Source: Gambelia wislizenii (taxonomy: Eukaryota > Chordata > Lepidosauria > Squamata > Crotaphytidae). From it: DNA of 64,000 nt. Location of the stretch: NCBI GenBank assembly GCA_030847615.1, contig JAUMIR010000005.1, positions 58,741,001 through 58,805,000 of the forward strand, written 5' to 3'. The position numbers and the translations under genes were made by a program. Positions 20,137-52,454 of this stretch are shown piece after piece (the first letter of the stretch is position 1; each line of letters opens with the position of its first letter). The notes under the pieces were generated by a model, which was given only the letters and a program-made list of their open reading frames with translations, ran no database searches and had not been told where the DNA came from.

Positions 20137-22008
20137 GTGGGGGGCAGGCTGTCAAGGTTCCTGGATGTCTGGCTGACTACAACATCAGACAAGTGGGTAC
20201 AGGAAACGATCGCACACGGTTACAAAGTGAAGTTCAACGCAAGACCCAGGAACAGGTTCCTACCTGCACCCATCCCCTCAAACCAACAAAAGGCGCGGAA
20301 CTTGAGGACAGCAATAAGCCACCTACTGGAGATAGAAGCCATAGAAGAAGTACCAGACACGCAACGTTTCTTAGGGGTGTACTCTTACTTCTTCACAGTA
20401 CCAAAAAAAGATGGAAGCCTAAGGTCTGTACTAGACCTCAAGTTCACAAACTCCTTCATTACCTACGAGCGTTTCAAGATGGAAACGCTATCGTCCATAC
20501 GGGAGGCGGTACAGGAAGGAGACTTCCTGGCCTCCCTCGATTTATCGGAAGCATATCTACACATCCAGATGCACCCAGAAAGCAGACGATTCCTCAGGTT
20601 CGCGTTCGGAGACGAACACTACCAGTTCCGGGCACTCCCCTTCGGACTCGCGACAGCACCAAGGGTATTCACCAAGGTGATGGTGGTGATAATCGCCCAC
20701 CTGCGGACCAAAGGGATACACCTGTACCCTTACCTGGACGACATCCTCTTAAGAGCGCCATCGAGGGACAGGGCTCTCAGAGACCTGGAGACAACCATAA
20801 GGTGCCTTCAGAATCACGGGTTCTTGATAAACTTCAGAAAGAGCACCTTAATGCCATCGCAATCCATAGTCCACTTAGGAGTTCAGATAGATACAGTGAC
20901 CTACTCCGTCGCCCTGTCCACGGAAAGACAGTTGGCCATCAGGAAGGAAGCCACAATAGCAAGAGGAAGGCGGAGGGCCCAGATCGCGTCCCTAGCACGA
21001 CTCTTCGGGCTCATGATATCAGCCATACAGGTGGTCCCATGGGCGAGGTTCCACTCCAGACCCCTCCAGGCTCTACTACTCCCCCACCAGGAAAGCATAT
21101 CCCACAAAGAGACGATCACCATAGACATCCCACCCACAGTGAGACACTCCCTCACTTGGTGGACACGAACAGAAAACATATCCAAAGGATCCCCGCTGTC
21201 AGTACCACAACAAATAGTGGTGACATCAGATGCCAGCCTTCGAGGATGGGGGGCACACTGTCAGGACAGGGCAGTGCAAGGCCTGTGGTCAAGAGCCGAA
21301 CAGGAACACAGCATCAACTGGCTGGAGCTCAGGGCGGCCAGACTGGCCCTGGAATACTTCTCCGACACACTGAGGGGACAGCATGTGCTGCTGTTCACAG
21401 ACAACACAACGACGCGCTCATACATAGCAAGGCAAGGCGGATCCAGATCCAGGTCACTACACGCGGAGGCAGTAACACTGCTACTCTGGGCGGAAAGAAC
21501 AGTACTGTCCCTGACGGCCCAACATCTACAAGGGGAAGTCAACACTCAAGCGGACTTCCTGAGCAGACACACGGTTCTCCCGGGAGAGTGGGAACTGAAT
21601 CAAGAGACCTTCAATCACATCCAAGCGAGGTTCGGGGAAATGTCAGTGGACATGTTCGCGTCTCACCTCAACGCCAAGCTAAACCGATTCTTCACCAGAT
21701 TCTTCCACCCGGGAGCGGAGGGAACCGACGCCCTTCGGTCCCGGTGGCCAACAGGCCTCCTGTACCTGTTTCCCCCATTTCCCCTCATAGGGAAAACGTG
21801 CAGGAAAATCCGGACGGAGAGAGCACAAGTGGTCATGATCGCTCCACACTGGCCACGGCGACCATGGTTCTCCGACCTGACACAGATGTCGGTAGAGACA
21901 CCAGTGAGGCTCTTCCCACGCCAGGACCTCCTCCTACAGGGCCCGGTGGCACATCCCGACGTGTCGTGGCTCCAGCTGACAGCCTGGAGATTGAGCGGAG
22001 AGCACTGA
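20137..22008 (+). CDS. DIRS ORF2: reverse transcriptase, RNase H, methyltransferase-like
   Basis: 623 open codons. The RT domain spans about residues 60-270: FFTVPKKDGSLR, SLDLSEAYLHI, LPFGLATAPRVF and the catalytic YLDDIL at residues 199-204. RNase H follows: SDASLRGWGAH near 364, an LELRAARLAL helix with its acidic residue near 395, and FTDNTTT near 421. The C-terminal part (VDMFASHLNAKLNRFF near 505; PHWPRRPWF near 571) matches the region after RNase H that in DIRS elements is related to Dam-type methyltransferases. No stops or frameshifts. The annotated start is a GTG; the frame is open further upstream and overlaps the end of ORF1, so the real initiation site is not determined. ORF2 copies the element's RNA into DNA. 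Confidence 0.9.
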   Translation: MGGRLSRFLDVWLTTTSDKWVQETIAHGYKVKFNARPRNRFLPAPIPSNQQKARNLRTAISHLLEIEAIEEVPDTQRFLGVYSYFFTVPKKDGSLRSVLDLKFTNSFITYERFKMETLSSIREAVQEGDFLASLDLSEAYLHIQMHPESRRFLRFAFGDEHYQFRALPFGLATAPRVFTKVMVVIIAHLRTKGIHLYPYLDDILLRAPSRDRALRDLETTIRCLQNHGFLINFRKSTLMPSQSIVHLGVQIDTVTYSVALSTERQLAIRKEATIARGRRRAQIASLARLFGLMISAIQVVPWARFHSRPLQALLLPHQESISHKETITIDIPPTVRHSLTWWTRTENISKGSPLSVPQQIVVTSDASLRGWGAHCQDRAVQGLWSRAEQEHSINWLELRAARLALEYFSDTLRGQHVLLFTDNTTTRSYIARQGGSRSRSLHAEAVTLLLWAERTVLSLTAQHLQGEVNTQADFLSRHTVLPGEWELNQETFNHIQARFGEMSVDMFASHLNAKLNRFFTRFFHPGAEGTDALRSRWPTGLLYLFPPFPLIGKTCRKIRTERAQVVMIAPHWPRRPWFSDLTQMSVETPVRLFPRQDLLLQGPVAHPDVSWLQLTAWRLSGEH

Positions 22009-23075
22009 GGGCCTGCGGATACGAAGACAACGTAATACAGACCCTCCTGGCCTCACGCAGACCGTCAACGAGGAGGATATACCAAGCGACCTGGAAAGTG
22101 TTCGCGCAATGGTGCACAGCCGCACAGATAAACCCCCTGAAAGCCTCGATGAAGCACATCCTGGAATTCTTGCAAGGAGGCCTCGAAAAGGGCCTCCGAC
22201 CCAACACGCTGAAGAGACAGGTAGCCGCACTAGCAGCATTCATACAATGCCCACAGGGAGACAGAATCTCAGCACACCCACACATCAGGAGGTTCCTGAG
22301 AGGGGCGACCCTTATATCCCCACCAGTGCGCCACAGATTCCCGTCATGGAACCTCCCACTGGTGCTCCGTCAATTAACCAAAAGCCCCTTCGAACCCCTG
22401 AGAAGGGTTCCTCTAAGAGTAATGACAATTAAGGTGGCCTTCCTAGTGGCAATCACGTCAGCCCGGAGAGTATCGGAGCTCACGGCACTGTCTATCAGAG
22501 AACACCTGTGCTCCTTCGAAGAGGACGCGGTGTACCTCAGGCCCGACCCATCCTTCAAACCGAAGGTGATCTCTGACTTCCATGTATCGCAGCAAATAAT
22601 CTTGCCCTCCTTCTGCCCCAGGCCATCTCACCCTACAGAGAAACTGTGGCACAAGCTGGACGTCAGGAGGGCCTTGAGGATCTATATTAAACGCACAGCG
22701 GAATTCAGACGCTGCGACTCACTGTTCGTATCATTCACACCTGCATCAATGGGTGCTAAGGTGTCTAGACAGACCCTGGCAACATGGATCAAGGCGTGCA
22801 TCTTCCTGGCCTACGACACCGCGAACATACCACGACCATCCGGGGTGATGGCCCACTCCACCAGGTCAGCAGCAACATCGGCAGTTTTTTCAACGAACGC
22901 GCCCATTGACGAAATCTGCAGGGCCGCGACATGGGCTACTCCATCCACCTTTATCCGACACTACAAGGTGGACAAATTCAAGTCATCAGATGCTATCTTC
23001 GGGAGAAGAGTTCTCCACGAGGTGGCTCTCCAGCAGGGAAACTCTAGATCAGTCACTCCCACCCACGGGAGATAA
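21939..23075 (+). CDS. DIRS ORF3: tyrosine recombinase
   Basis: It overlaps the end of ORF2 in another frame and runs to the TAA at 23073-23075. The N-terminal core-binding part reads STRRIYQATWKVFAQWC...; the catalytic domain shows the arm-type SARRVSELTAL with Arg at 22464 or 22467, the HSTR box (His 22854, Arg 22863) and the nucleophile in FIRHYKVD (Tyr codon 22962-22964). These are the conserved R, H-x-x-R and Y of tyrosine recombinases, so the domain looks intact. It would insert the circular DNA form. The open frame extends back to 20193, but that part is the shadow of ORF2; the true start is not determined. Confidence 0.9.
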   Translation, partial: GPGGTSRRVVAPADSLEIERRALRACGYEDNVIQTLLASRRPSTRRIYQATWKVFAQWCTAAQINPLKASMKHILEFLQGGLEKGLRPNTLKRQVAALAAFIQCPQGDRISAHPHIRRFLRGATLISPPVRHRFPSWNLPLVLRQLTKSPFEPLRRVPLRVMTIKVAFLVAITSARRVSELTALSIREHLCSFEEDAVYLRPDPSFKPKVISDFHVSQQIILPSFCPRPSHPTEKLWHKLDVRRALRIYIKRTAEFRRCDSLFVSFTPASMGAKVSRQTLATWIKACIFLAYDTANIPRPSGVMAHSTRSAATSAVFSTNAPIDEICRAATWATPSTFIRHYKVDKFKSSDAIFGRRVLHEVALQQGNSRSVTPTHGR

Positions 23076-23090
23076 GGGGCTTGGGTACGT

Positions 23091-23193
23091 CCCAATACTC
23101 ACGGATTGTTCCTGCCATCTGAACCTACAGAATGTTACATTGGGTACTTACCGTGAAGGTACTTTCTGTAGGACAGATGGCAGGAACAATCCG
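23091..23193 (+). repeat. DIRS internal complementary region (ICR)
   Basis: The first half (CCCAATACTCACGG... to CTACAGAATG) is the reverse complement of the element's left terminus. The second half (AATGTTACATTGGG to GGAACAATCCG) is the reverse complement of its right terminus. Together they describe the joined ends of the circular form, the template function known for DIRS ICRs. It begins 16 bp after the recombinase stop. Confidence 0.95.
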
Positions 23194-23323
23194 GCCCGCC
23201 CCGTGACTGACATACGAGTCTGTGAAGAGGGCACAAGGGGGCACTAACTATGAATGTATCATGTATATTTGTCTCAACAGGGAGGAGTCTCTACAACCTT
23301 TCTTACAGGGCTATGCTAGTCAG

Positions 23324-23497
23324 AGAACTGGCCTCGTGGGAGAGGAGGACTGGGAACAAAGAACTGAAATCTCCCAAGAGGCTATGCGCTACTTCCTGCT
23401 CGAGCTGGGCGGTCCTAGGTTCCCAATACTCACGGATTGTTCCTGCCATCTGTCCTACAGAAAGTACCTTCACGGTAAGTACCCAATGTAACATTCT
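23324..23497 (+). repeat. DIRS right inverted terminal repeat and unique right end
   Basis: 23324-23452 is the inverted partner of 17380-17508. 23453-23497 (TCCTACAGAAAGTACC to AATGTAACATTCT) is the right-specific extension; its complement is in the ICR. After 23497 the sequence reverts to L1. Confidence 0.93.
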
Positions 23498-23905
23498 AAT
23501 AACCATACTATACAGCTGGTATGGTAGTATATCTGGAAGTCTGGGAGTCCCAATCCTCCTCTCTCCTTTATATCTGTCATTATTGTTCTTCTTATCCAAG
23601 GTTTTTTCCCCATTCCAGATGAATTTAGCTAAGTCTTTATTCCATTGGTTAAATATCTTATCATTGTTTACTATCGGGATATTTTGGAAAAGATATAATA
23701 TTTTGGGCAGCGTATTCATTTTAATAGTGGCTATTCTCCCCAGTAATGATAATTCCAATTTAGCCCACTTTCTTATGTCTTCTCTTATTGTGTCTTTTTG
23801 TGTTTTCCCTGTACTCTTATGTGATATTCCCTTCCATTGTAATCCATGCTCATATACTGGTTATGTTTGTTGTTGTTTTTTCAATATAAAAGACTCTAGT
23901 AGCCA
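23492..23905 (-). pseudogene. L1 LINE ORF2 middle part (right part, split by DIRS)
   Basis: The minus-strand frame from 23758 reads SLLGRIATIKMNTLPKILYL, then FIWNGEKT and GTPRLPDILPYQLYSMVIRM, the standard stretch of L1 ORF2 after the RT palm. It joins across the DIRS to the EWITLENSRL...LEGFNL block at 17371. The frames on the two sides differ by one base in register at the junction. The 5' end is near 23905, so the L1 was already truncated. Confidence 0.85.
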
Positions 23906-23909
23906 TCAT

Positions 23910-26555
23910 TAAATAAATAACAACTGGATATAATTTGTATCACTGAGTGTGACAGAGAATTTTAGACAGCAGTGTTGCTTACTGTCTGTATCCTCTTGAC
24001 ATTTTTGAAATGTCCATTTTTTTTTTCACAAATTGCCATGACATTGCTTCAAGGTATGTAATAAATGCTTGGAATTATACATATAAATACTAAAGATTAT
24101 AGTTCTTATTGCTAAATTGACATTAAACAGGAAGAAAAGCTGGTTTATAATGTGACATCAGGTATGGAGTAGTATAACTTCAATATTCTTGGGTATAAAT
24201 GTCATTCAACAGAATAATGATTGTTGCCAGCAGGTGTCTCAGTGTGCAACTTTGAATATAAAATATGAGTTTTTAATGCAATTTAAACCCAATGAGGGAA
24301 GCTAGGGAGCAGGCTAACCAATTTATATGGCTTATCCAAAGAAAAAAGAAAAGAAACCCATATTAGTAATAAGAAAAATATATGACATTCTTCAGCAGAG
24401 TATATATGATTCTTTTTTGAGGAACTCTTTTTAAACTAAACTAAAATTCTTTCATTATAACTAAATATATATTAATACTGTTTGCTTCTGCTTCACTTTA
24501 TCCTTGTGTAGGAAAATAAAATTAAAAACAGTTTAACAGTTGAGCTTTTTCTATTTAGTTGTTCATCTCCTCTTACTTGGAAAAGAGAGGGAGGATATTA
24601 ATTATAATCTTGTTTGCACATTAATTTTGACCTACGATGGCAACTCTTTAAATCAGAGTTAGAAAACACGAGGTCAGCAGGATATAGCAAGTTGACCTCA
24701 TCCTAGTTTGCACATAAGGTACAATATCATCATTTTCCAGAATGGGGAAAGCAACCTTGAATTATGTGATGGCAAATTACAGGCCGTAGGTATTCTCTGA
24801 ACACTGTGCACACCAAAGGGTGTGCCAGTGATGTTCCTCTGGTACAACAGCTCCTTTATGATCATTTCCAAAACTAAAGACTTTATAATTTGGTTTGGAT
24901 CCTTCTGGTCTTCCGAGTACCACTTATTAGATCACAGTCATTCTCAGGAATGAGTGCTTAGGTTTTTCATTTGTGCTTTTAAAGATTATGTAGAAATTAT
25001 AGGTTTCTAGAGTCCATAACTATAAATGTATTTATTTTAGCCTTTAAATAATCACCATAGCTACTGTTAGCTGTTAAAGAGTACTGTACATACATTTGTT
25101 GGGGGGACCCCCTGTTTATGTTGTTCTTAAAGGGGAACACTTTTGATGGTTCTTCATCACCCTGAGGTCTACTTTGGGAGTCACAGCAATGGCACATATA
25201 GGGCTTGTCTATACAGTGAAAATAGTCCTCATAGAATTTGAGGAGAGTACATTTTGTCTAAATGGGATCCAACATCGTTTTGCTATATTCAGAAGGAGGG
25301 TGAGCAAAAACTCCAAATACTCTGCAGGAAATACCTTGGCAACTTAAAAAAAAAAAAAAACCTCTGAATGAAAGGTGCATTCCAGTTCATTGGGACAACC
25401 AATTCATTTTGATGCACTTTCCCAATAAGAGTGGAAGTGGAAAGCTGATCGGTCAGACATGTGCAGGGGTGGAGCTTGCTGGCAAGGCAAGCACCCAGAA
25501 CCACCATGTTGGATTTTCGCCATACCGATCGTGCACTGAGGTAACGAAACAAGCTTCCCCCCTTTTCTCCCATTTTTTTTTTAAAGAAGATTGCACTTCC
25601 ATACCTAGATTTGATTTTTTTTTTCTCGCAGCGGCAACTGGTGATAATAAAAATGTGAGTAAATTGCTCATGCCCGCCATCTTGATTCTCAGGCATGCCC
25701 ACTTGAACAACAAATGTATATGGCTTCGCATGCCTGCAATTAAAAAAAAAAGACAAATGATAGCTGCTGCGAATTGATGTTACTGCACATCAACCCACAT
25801 TTTATTGTCTCATAGAGATGAGCCTTAGTGTTGTATAGTCTTGACTTTTAGATGTTTCTTTCAGTCCTGTCTCTTTATATAGGGTTTCCATGAAGTGTGA
25901 CCCAGCTCAGAGAAAATCTGAGCATATTGTTGATCAGTAAGAATGATCATTTTATCATTGTATTATATGTATATCTGTTAATACTGGAACTGTTACTGTG
26001 CTCACTGCTTTGATAATTTTGGGGGGAGGGAAAACTCCAGTTTGAACAATAAATTTATCAATGAGCCTTTTTTGCGAAGAAGAGCTGTTGCTTTATTCTA
26101 CTGGTCCTGTATGCCTGGCAGTGAGAGATCTAGTTCTTCTAATGCCAACTGTAGAATAGTATCTTAGTCTATAGAACTTTGCATGTCACAGCAAACATGC
26201 AGATCTCTGCAACTTGCTGAATTTTGGGCAATGAGAAAGCGGATCAAGTAAAAAAAAAAGAGAAGTGCTGGTATAAATATGCTTTGATGCTCAATATGTG
26301 TGTGCACTTCATATCTCCTACATTTCTACCTCTTGGAACATTATTTTCATTCTTTAGCTTTTGGTGTATGCTGAATTTTTAGTTCTTTCTCAGTATGACT
26401 ACTTTGTGAATCTGATGTTAACTTTAAAATATGAGAATACCCTCATTAAATTACCATCATACTAATGAGCTGAACAGCTTCCCTTCATGCATCCCATTTC
26501 ATTAGTTTCATTTTATTCTTTCACTTTTTCCTGCAGGCTATTGAGTTAGATTTTC
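23910..26555. other. Intron 1 segment, nothing recognised
   Basis: AT-rich, with short poly-A/poly-T runs (about 24011-24026, 25346-25360, 25570-25625). A frame pair at 25289-25777 on both strands shows no known motif. No RNA gene seen. Confidence 0.4.
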
Positions 26556-26559
26556 CTTT

Positions 26560-26620
26560 TTTTTCCGGGCTGTGAGGCCGTGTTCTGGAAGCGTTAGTTT
26601 TGGCAGGAATTCTCCATCTT
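26560..26620 (-). mobile_element. Penelope-like 3' end fragment
   Basis: TTTTCCGGGCTGTGAGGCCG and TGTTCTGGAAGCG are the same terminal words as at 10275-10302 and, inverted, at 11645-11675. Only the extreme 3' end is left. Confidence 0.6.
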
Positions 26621-26862
26621 GGGTCCTTGAATATTGTTTCAGTACAAACACCCTCATACCTAAGCATTGCCAGTGCTGGGTGAGAATGGTGGGAACTGTA
26701 GTCCAACAGTCCCTGAGGGTCCAGATCCCCCCCCCCGAGCCCATTTATGTTCTCATTAATAAAAGTTCAGAAAGGCATATATTGTAGTTTTTTAAATGGG
26801 AGTAGATGCTTTTAGTAGCCATTAATCCTGTGTGTGTGTATGAATAATATTCTGGCTTCCAG

Positions 26863-48647
<21,785 letters not shown>

Positions 48648-48974
48648 AGCTACACTCTTAAGCATCCTGAACAGGAAATAAGTCCCCAGAATGTAGTGGC
48701 ACAGCTTCTGGATAACATGATCAGGGTCTGGCTGCCAGCCATGCTTATGGTGGGATAACATTTGAGAGGAACTCTTGTGTGTGCTTAGTGAATTGTGTAT
48801 GTATGGAACTAGAATAATTCCCATTAGGCTTTCAAATAACAAAGCTTATTAGGAATCAAAGGGAATGAAGCAGTTGCAGGAGATCAAGAAAACATTTCTA
48901 CAGCTAATATATTTTAGTAGGTTTGGAGAGTAAAATGAGTATCATTGCAGAAATCGTAATGCTCTTCCTAAAGC

Positions 48975-49092
48975 TGGGAAAATTTAGTTTTTATACTACA
49001 AGTCCCAGAATCCACAAGCCTGCATGGCCACTGGCCATGCTGGCTGAGGAATTCTGAAAGTTGTAGTCTAAAAATAACTTTTCCAAGCCCTG
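48975..49092. mobile_element. Small MITE in the ZNF330 3' UTR
   Basis: GGAAAATTTAGTTTTTATAC and CTAAAAATAACTTTTCCAAG are inverted ends; TACAAGTCCCAGAATCC and GGAATTCTGAAAGTTGTAG pair inside. Same family as 39935-40040. Confidence 0.7.
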
Positions 49093-49533
49093 GTTCTCAC
49101 CACAGCATAAATCATAAGTATGAGGAAGCTAAGGCATCTTTGTTTCCAGCAATTCATTGAAAACATTATTCTTCTTGAGTAATTTTGATGGGGTGGTCTA
49201 TCATTATGATGTTATAAATCATAAGTATTTGTGGTGATGAACAGCTACTATTTCATTTATATCTGTGTGTGGGTGTGTACACATACATACATATATATCT
49301 ATAGCAAGCTGTCTCCTGTTGAACTAGGTATTTTCCCCATAAATATTGATCCTGCTTGAGCACTTGGGAAATGCTTGCTACAAGCTATTGTACTCAAAAT
49401 ATAAAGCATAATTAAAGTTACTTTGACATTTTGTGTAAGCAAAGCTGATCAATATTTTCTCTTGCATTGCTCTTCTGGAGCACTATCAGTTCATGAAACA
49501 CCATACATTAATTGTAACTTGCTATATGACCTA

Positions 49534-49539
49534 AATAAA
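49534..49539 (+). promoter_or_regulatory. ZNF330: Candidate poly(A) signal of ZNF330
   Basis: AATAAA in CCTAAATAAACTTTTGAG, about 890 bases after the stop, with a T/GT-containing stretch following (to about 49575). No earlier canonical AATAAA was noticed in the trailer. Confidence 0.6.
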
Positions 49540-49564
49540 CTTTTGAGCTTATATTTATCTCCAT

Positions 49565-51965
49565 AAAAATGTCACTGTATCCTCCTTCACTAAATAAAGT
49601 CCACCACACTCTTTCATTCTGTATCCTTCTGTTTTGTTGCAATGGGACAGGGTGGCATCAGTGAATGTTTGGTCCAAGGAAAAAGCTGACAAAATGTCTT
49701 CCCCAAAAGCCTTCCTGAAATGACTGAGATTGAGTGTCCAGGGAAGGCTTTTACTGTGCAAATGCCCTCTGTGAAACAAGGAATTTTATGAAGGCTTAGG
49801 AGTGAAATGCATAATAGCTGCAGAATGGCTTTCAGTGGATAGCAACTAATAGCTGTCCATATGGAAGCATCTCTAGAGAGTGGAATGGGACATGCCTCAT
49901 AAATGAAGAACACATTAGGTATTTGTGTCTCCAGTATAACTAATATTATGCCATAAATCAGGGGTGGGTGACTGCACCCGGGTGGTGCCCCCCATCAGCA
50001 CACTTGGATGGCTGTACTGCCATACAAAACTAGTAGTTTTGTGATGTTACTTCCAAATTTGTTTTGGGCTTGTTTCATCCACCATGAATTCATTTAATCC
50101 CCCTTTTAAGGCCATCTAGGTTGGCAGCCATTATTAAATCTTCCATCAGTGAATTGCACAGTTTAGCTATGTGCTGCTTTAAAGAAGTACTTTTATGGGG
50201 TCTAGAACATCCCAGTAATTCACTTCAGTGGATGACTCTGGGTTCTAGCATTATGAGAGAAGGAAAAAAGTTTCTCCCTGCCTATTTTCCCCACACTCTG
50301 CATAATTTCATACTTCATCATGGCTCTCTACCAGTCTGAACAGACCTATGAGAAGTTTTTACTACAAAACCCGTCTTCCTTTTTTTTTTTTAAATGGTCA
50401 TATAGGTAAGTTGGAATAGTAGCTATTTTATTTATTCATTAAGAAAGTGACAAGAGAATGCAGGGCCTGCTAAATATTTTAACTCACAAGTTCAATGCCT
50501 TGCATTTTTGTTTTTGGCACATGCAGGCATTTTTCACATCTGTGCTGTCAGGGCTGTGACAATGAGATCAGAATGTTCTTCAGAAGAACGTGGCATCATT
50601 AGTGTGCATGGCATCTTAGAAAGTGTGTCATTTGGTTTAAGCCTGATGCATTAGAAAAGAAACATTCATGGTCTGACAGGAATATCAAGGACTTCTTTGT
50701 GTTGGTTTAGGTCACTTTCTCCACCTGGTGCTCTTGAGACTTCTTGGGTGAGGAAACTGGCCCTCTAGGTGTTGATGAACTTATACTCCATCGTTCATCA
50801 CCATTTGGCTGTGGCTGATGGGGAAATTTGAGTTCTGGTATACAGTATTGCAGTGAGATTAAGCAGTCCAATTTCCTACTTATAGAGGAGTGACTGTACC
50901 TCAAGGATTAGGGAGCTGGTCTTCCAGATGTTAGATTCAAACTCACATCATTCCTAGCCATCGTAGCCAATGGTTAGCAATAATGGACTGCAGCCATTGG
51001 TTACCTACCCATATTTCTTGTATGTCCTTCAGTATGTTTCCTTGGGTGTCCTTCACCATTTATTTAGCTTTTATATTTAGATTAAAACATTTAAGATCCC
51101 AAAGAAAAACAAAAGTAGAACATGCTAAACATTCTAGAATGAGGGAATCAAGGAAATGTCATAGGTAAATGAGGTCTCATTGATTTAAAGTACAGATCGG
51201 CTTCCGTTCATAGTATGGGGTGACTAATGTGTATCTTGTCTATAATTAAGGGAAACCATTTTATTTAAAAATGTTTTTCTGGTTTACCAGGAAGTTACTG
51301 TAACAATTAGTTTATTTCAGATGCATGAACGTGGTTTCATTCACATCCAATTATTAATCCATCTTTAAAGTGCTAATTATTGCATTGTCTATATTTTATT
51401 CTTGTATCAGTAGAATTAAATTTGCAGTTAATATCCTGGGCTCAGTTTTTTCAGTTATGAAATATGTTTTTGTCATTGACTGTGCCAAAGTGGCTGATGT
51501 AGAATTAATCATCTTAATCTATGTGAAAGATCATTGCATTGTTCCTAGATTTTTTTTGTGTTAATGTTTCCGTAGAATGTAAATCTTTCTTTGTTAGTGT
51601 TCTGTCATTGCTGTTGCATAACAATGTGTAAATAACATAAGCTGACCATGTAGTTCAAAACATCCTATTTATAGACTATACCAGGAAGTGAGAGCACAAT
51701 TTAGAAGGGCTGCTGAAGTCTCCAGTGAGAAATAAACAACTTGCTTGCTTTTTCTCTTTGAATATGAAATATTTATTTATTTATTTATTTACTGAAGGCA
51801 GCAACCATGGAAATGCGGGCATTACTAGCAAAGACTTGCTAGTACTGATCAGAGGTACTCTTCTAAATGGTATCACTGATAAGAGTTTGGCATTTCTAAA
51901 AATTGCAATAATCAAAACAGTAAAGGGATCACTGCTGTTGGTCAGACCAATGATCTATTGCAGAT
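49565..51965. other. Downstream of ZNF330, nothing firm
   Basis: 50100-50340 resembles a decayed CR1/L3-type 3' region on the minus strand (CATAATTTCATACTTCATCA). A TTTA microsatellite lies at 51772-51792. No gene recognised. Confidence 0.4.
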
Positions 51966-52450
51966 AGGGAGGATGTGGACTCCAGCTCCCATCATGTTTC
52001 ACTATTGACTGTGCTGACTAGGATGGCTTGGAATTGTAGTCTAGTCATATCTGAAAGGCCACATGTTCTCCATGCTGATATACGAGATCAAGATTCCAAT
52101 GACAAGGAGTGGTTTCAAAGAACTAAAGCAGGAAGGGGGAGGTACTAATTCTGTTGTGCGAATGTGATGAGGTTGTGCAACCATTCCCATCCTTCTGCTT
52201 GTGCAAGAATCTCGAAAAGGAGAAGAACATCTTTGTATTTAATTTCACTTTTCTAAAGCAATATTTACTTCAACATTCTCCCAACCTGGTGCCTCCAGAA
52301 ATGTTGAACTAGTGGCAACCCAGGCATTCTTTCTCTATCAGGGATGGGGAAAGTACAGCTAGCCAATTGTTGTTGGACTGCAATTCCCACCCTTCCCCTA
52401 GCCAGCAATACTTGTGAGTCATGTTGCTAGAGAGCTGCAGTTGATGGGAA
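51966..52450. mobile_element. Two remnants of the 'AACTCCCATCAT' MITE family
   Basis: 51966-52075 has CTCCAGCTCCCATCATG and, inverted, TTGGAATTGTAGTCTAGTC. 52315-52450 has TTGTTGTTGGACTGCAATTC and GCTGCAGTTGATGGGAATG. Both decayed. Confidence 0.45.
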
Positions 52451-52454
52451 TGAG

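Larger units (their letters stand above)
17366..23497 (+). mobile_element. DIRS tyrosine-recombinase retrotransposon, nearly full length
   Basis: About 6.13 kb with the full DIRS layout: split inverted terminal repeats, a Gag-like ORF, an RT-RNase H-methyltransferase-like ORF, an overlapping tyrosine recombinase ORF, and an internal complementary region (ICR). The ICR is the reverse complement of the element's left start joined to its right end. Comparing it with the flanks places both termini within a shared CATTCT (17367-17372 and 23492-23497). There is no target site duplication, as expected for integration of a circular intermediate by a recombinase. Identical terminal repeats argue for recent insertion. 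It lies in intron 1 of ZNF330 in sense orientation, inside an L1. Confidence 0.95.
9924..26862 (+). other. ZNF330: Intron 1 of ZNF330 (inferred), transposon-filled
   Basis: About 17 kb between the CpG-island donor and the acceptor TTCTGGCTTCCAG before the first coding exon. It holds Penelope, Tigger, CR1, L2-like, hAT and L1 copies and a nearly complete DIRS retrotransposon in the same orientation as the gene. The part 23910-26560 is AT-rich and has no repeat I could name. Its extent depends on exon 1 being correct. Confidence 0.55.
48648..49560 (+). other. ZNF330: ZNF330 3' UTR (inferred)
   Basis: AT-rich trailer of about 0.9 kb. It contains a small MITE at 48975-49092. The end is set by the AATAAA below. 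Confidence 0.65.

Noticed and set aside
20193..21938. N-terminal part of the 960-codon frame ending in the DIRS recombinase
   Set aside because: It overlaps the well-conserved RT-RNase H frame and has no motif of its own; it is a shadow of ORF2. Only the part from about 21939 is kept.
17366..23497. An endogenous retrovirus or LTR retrotransposon
   Set aside because: Terminal repeats are inverted and not direct, there is no protease, integrase or envelope frame, and a tyrosine recombinase plus ICR are present: a DIRS element.
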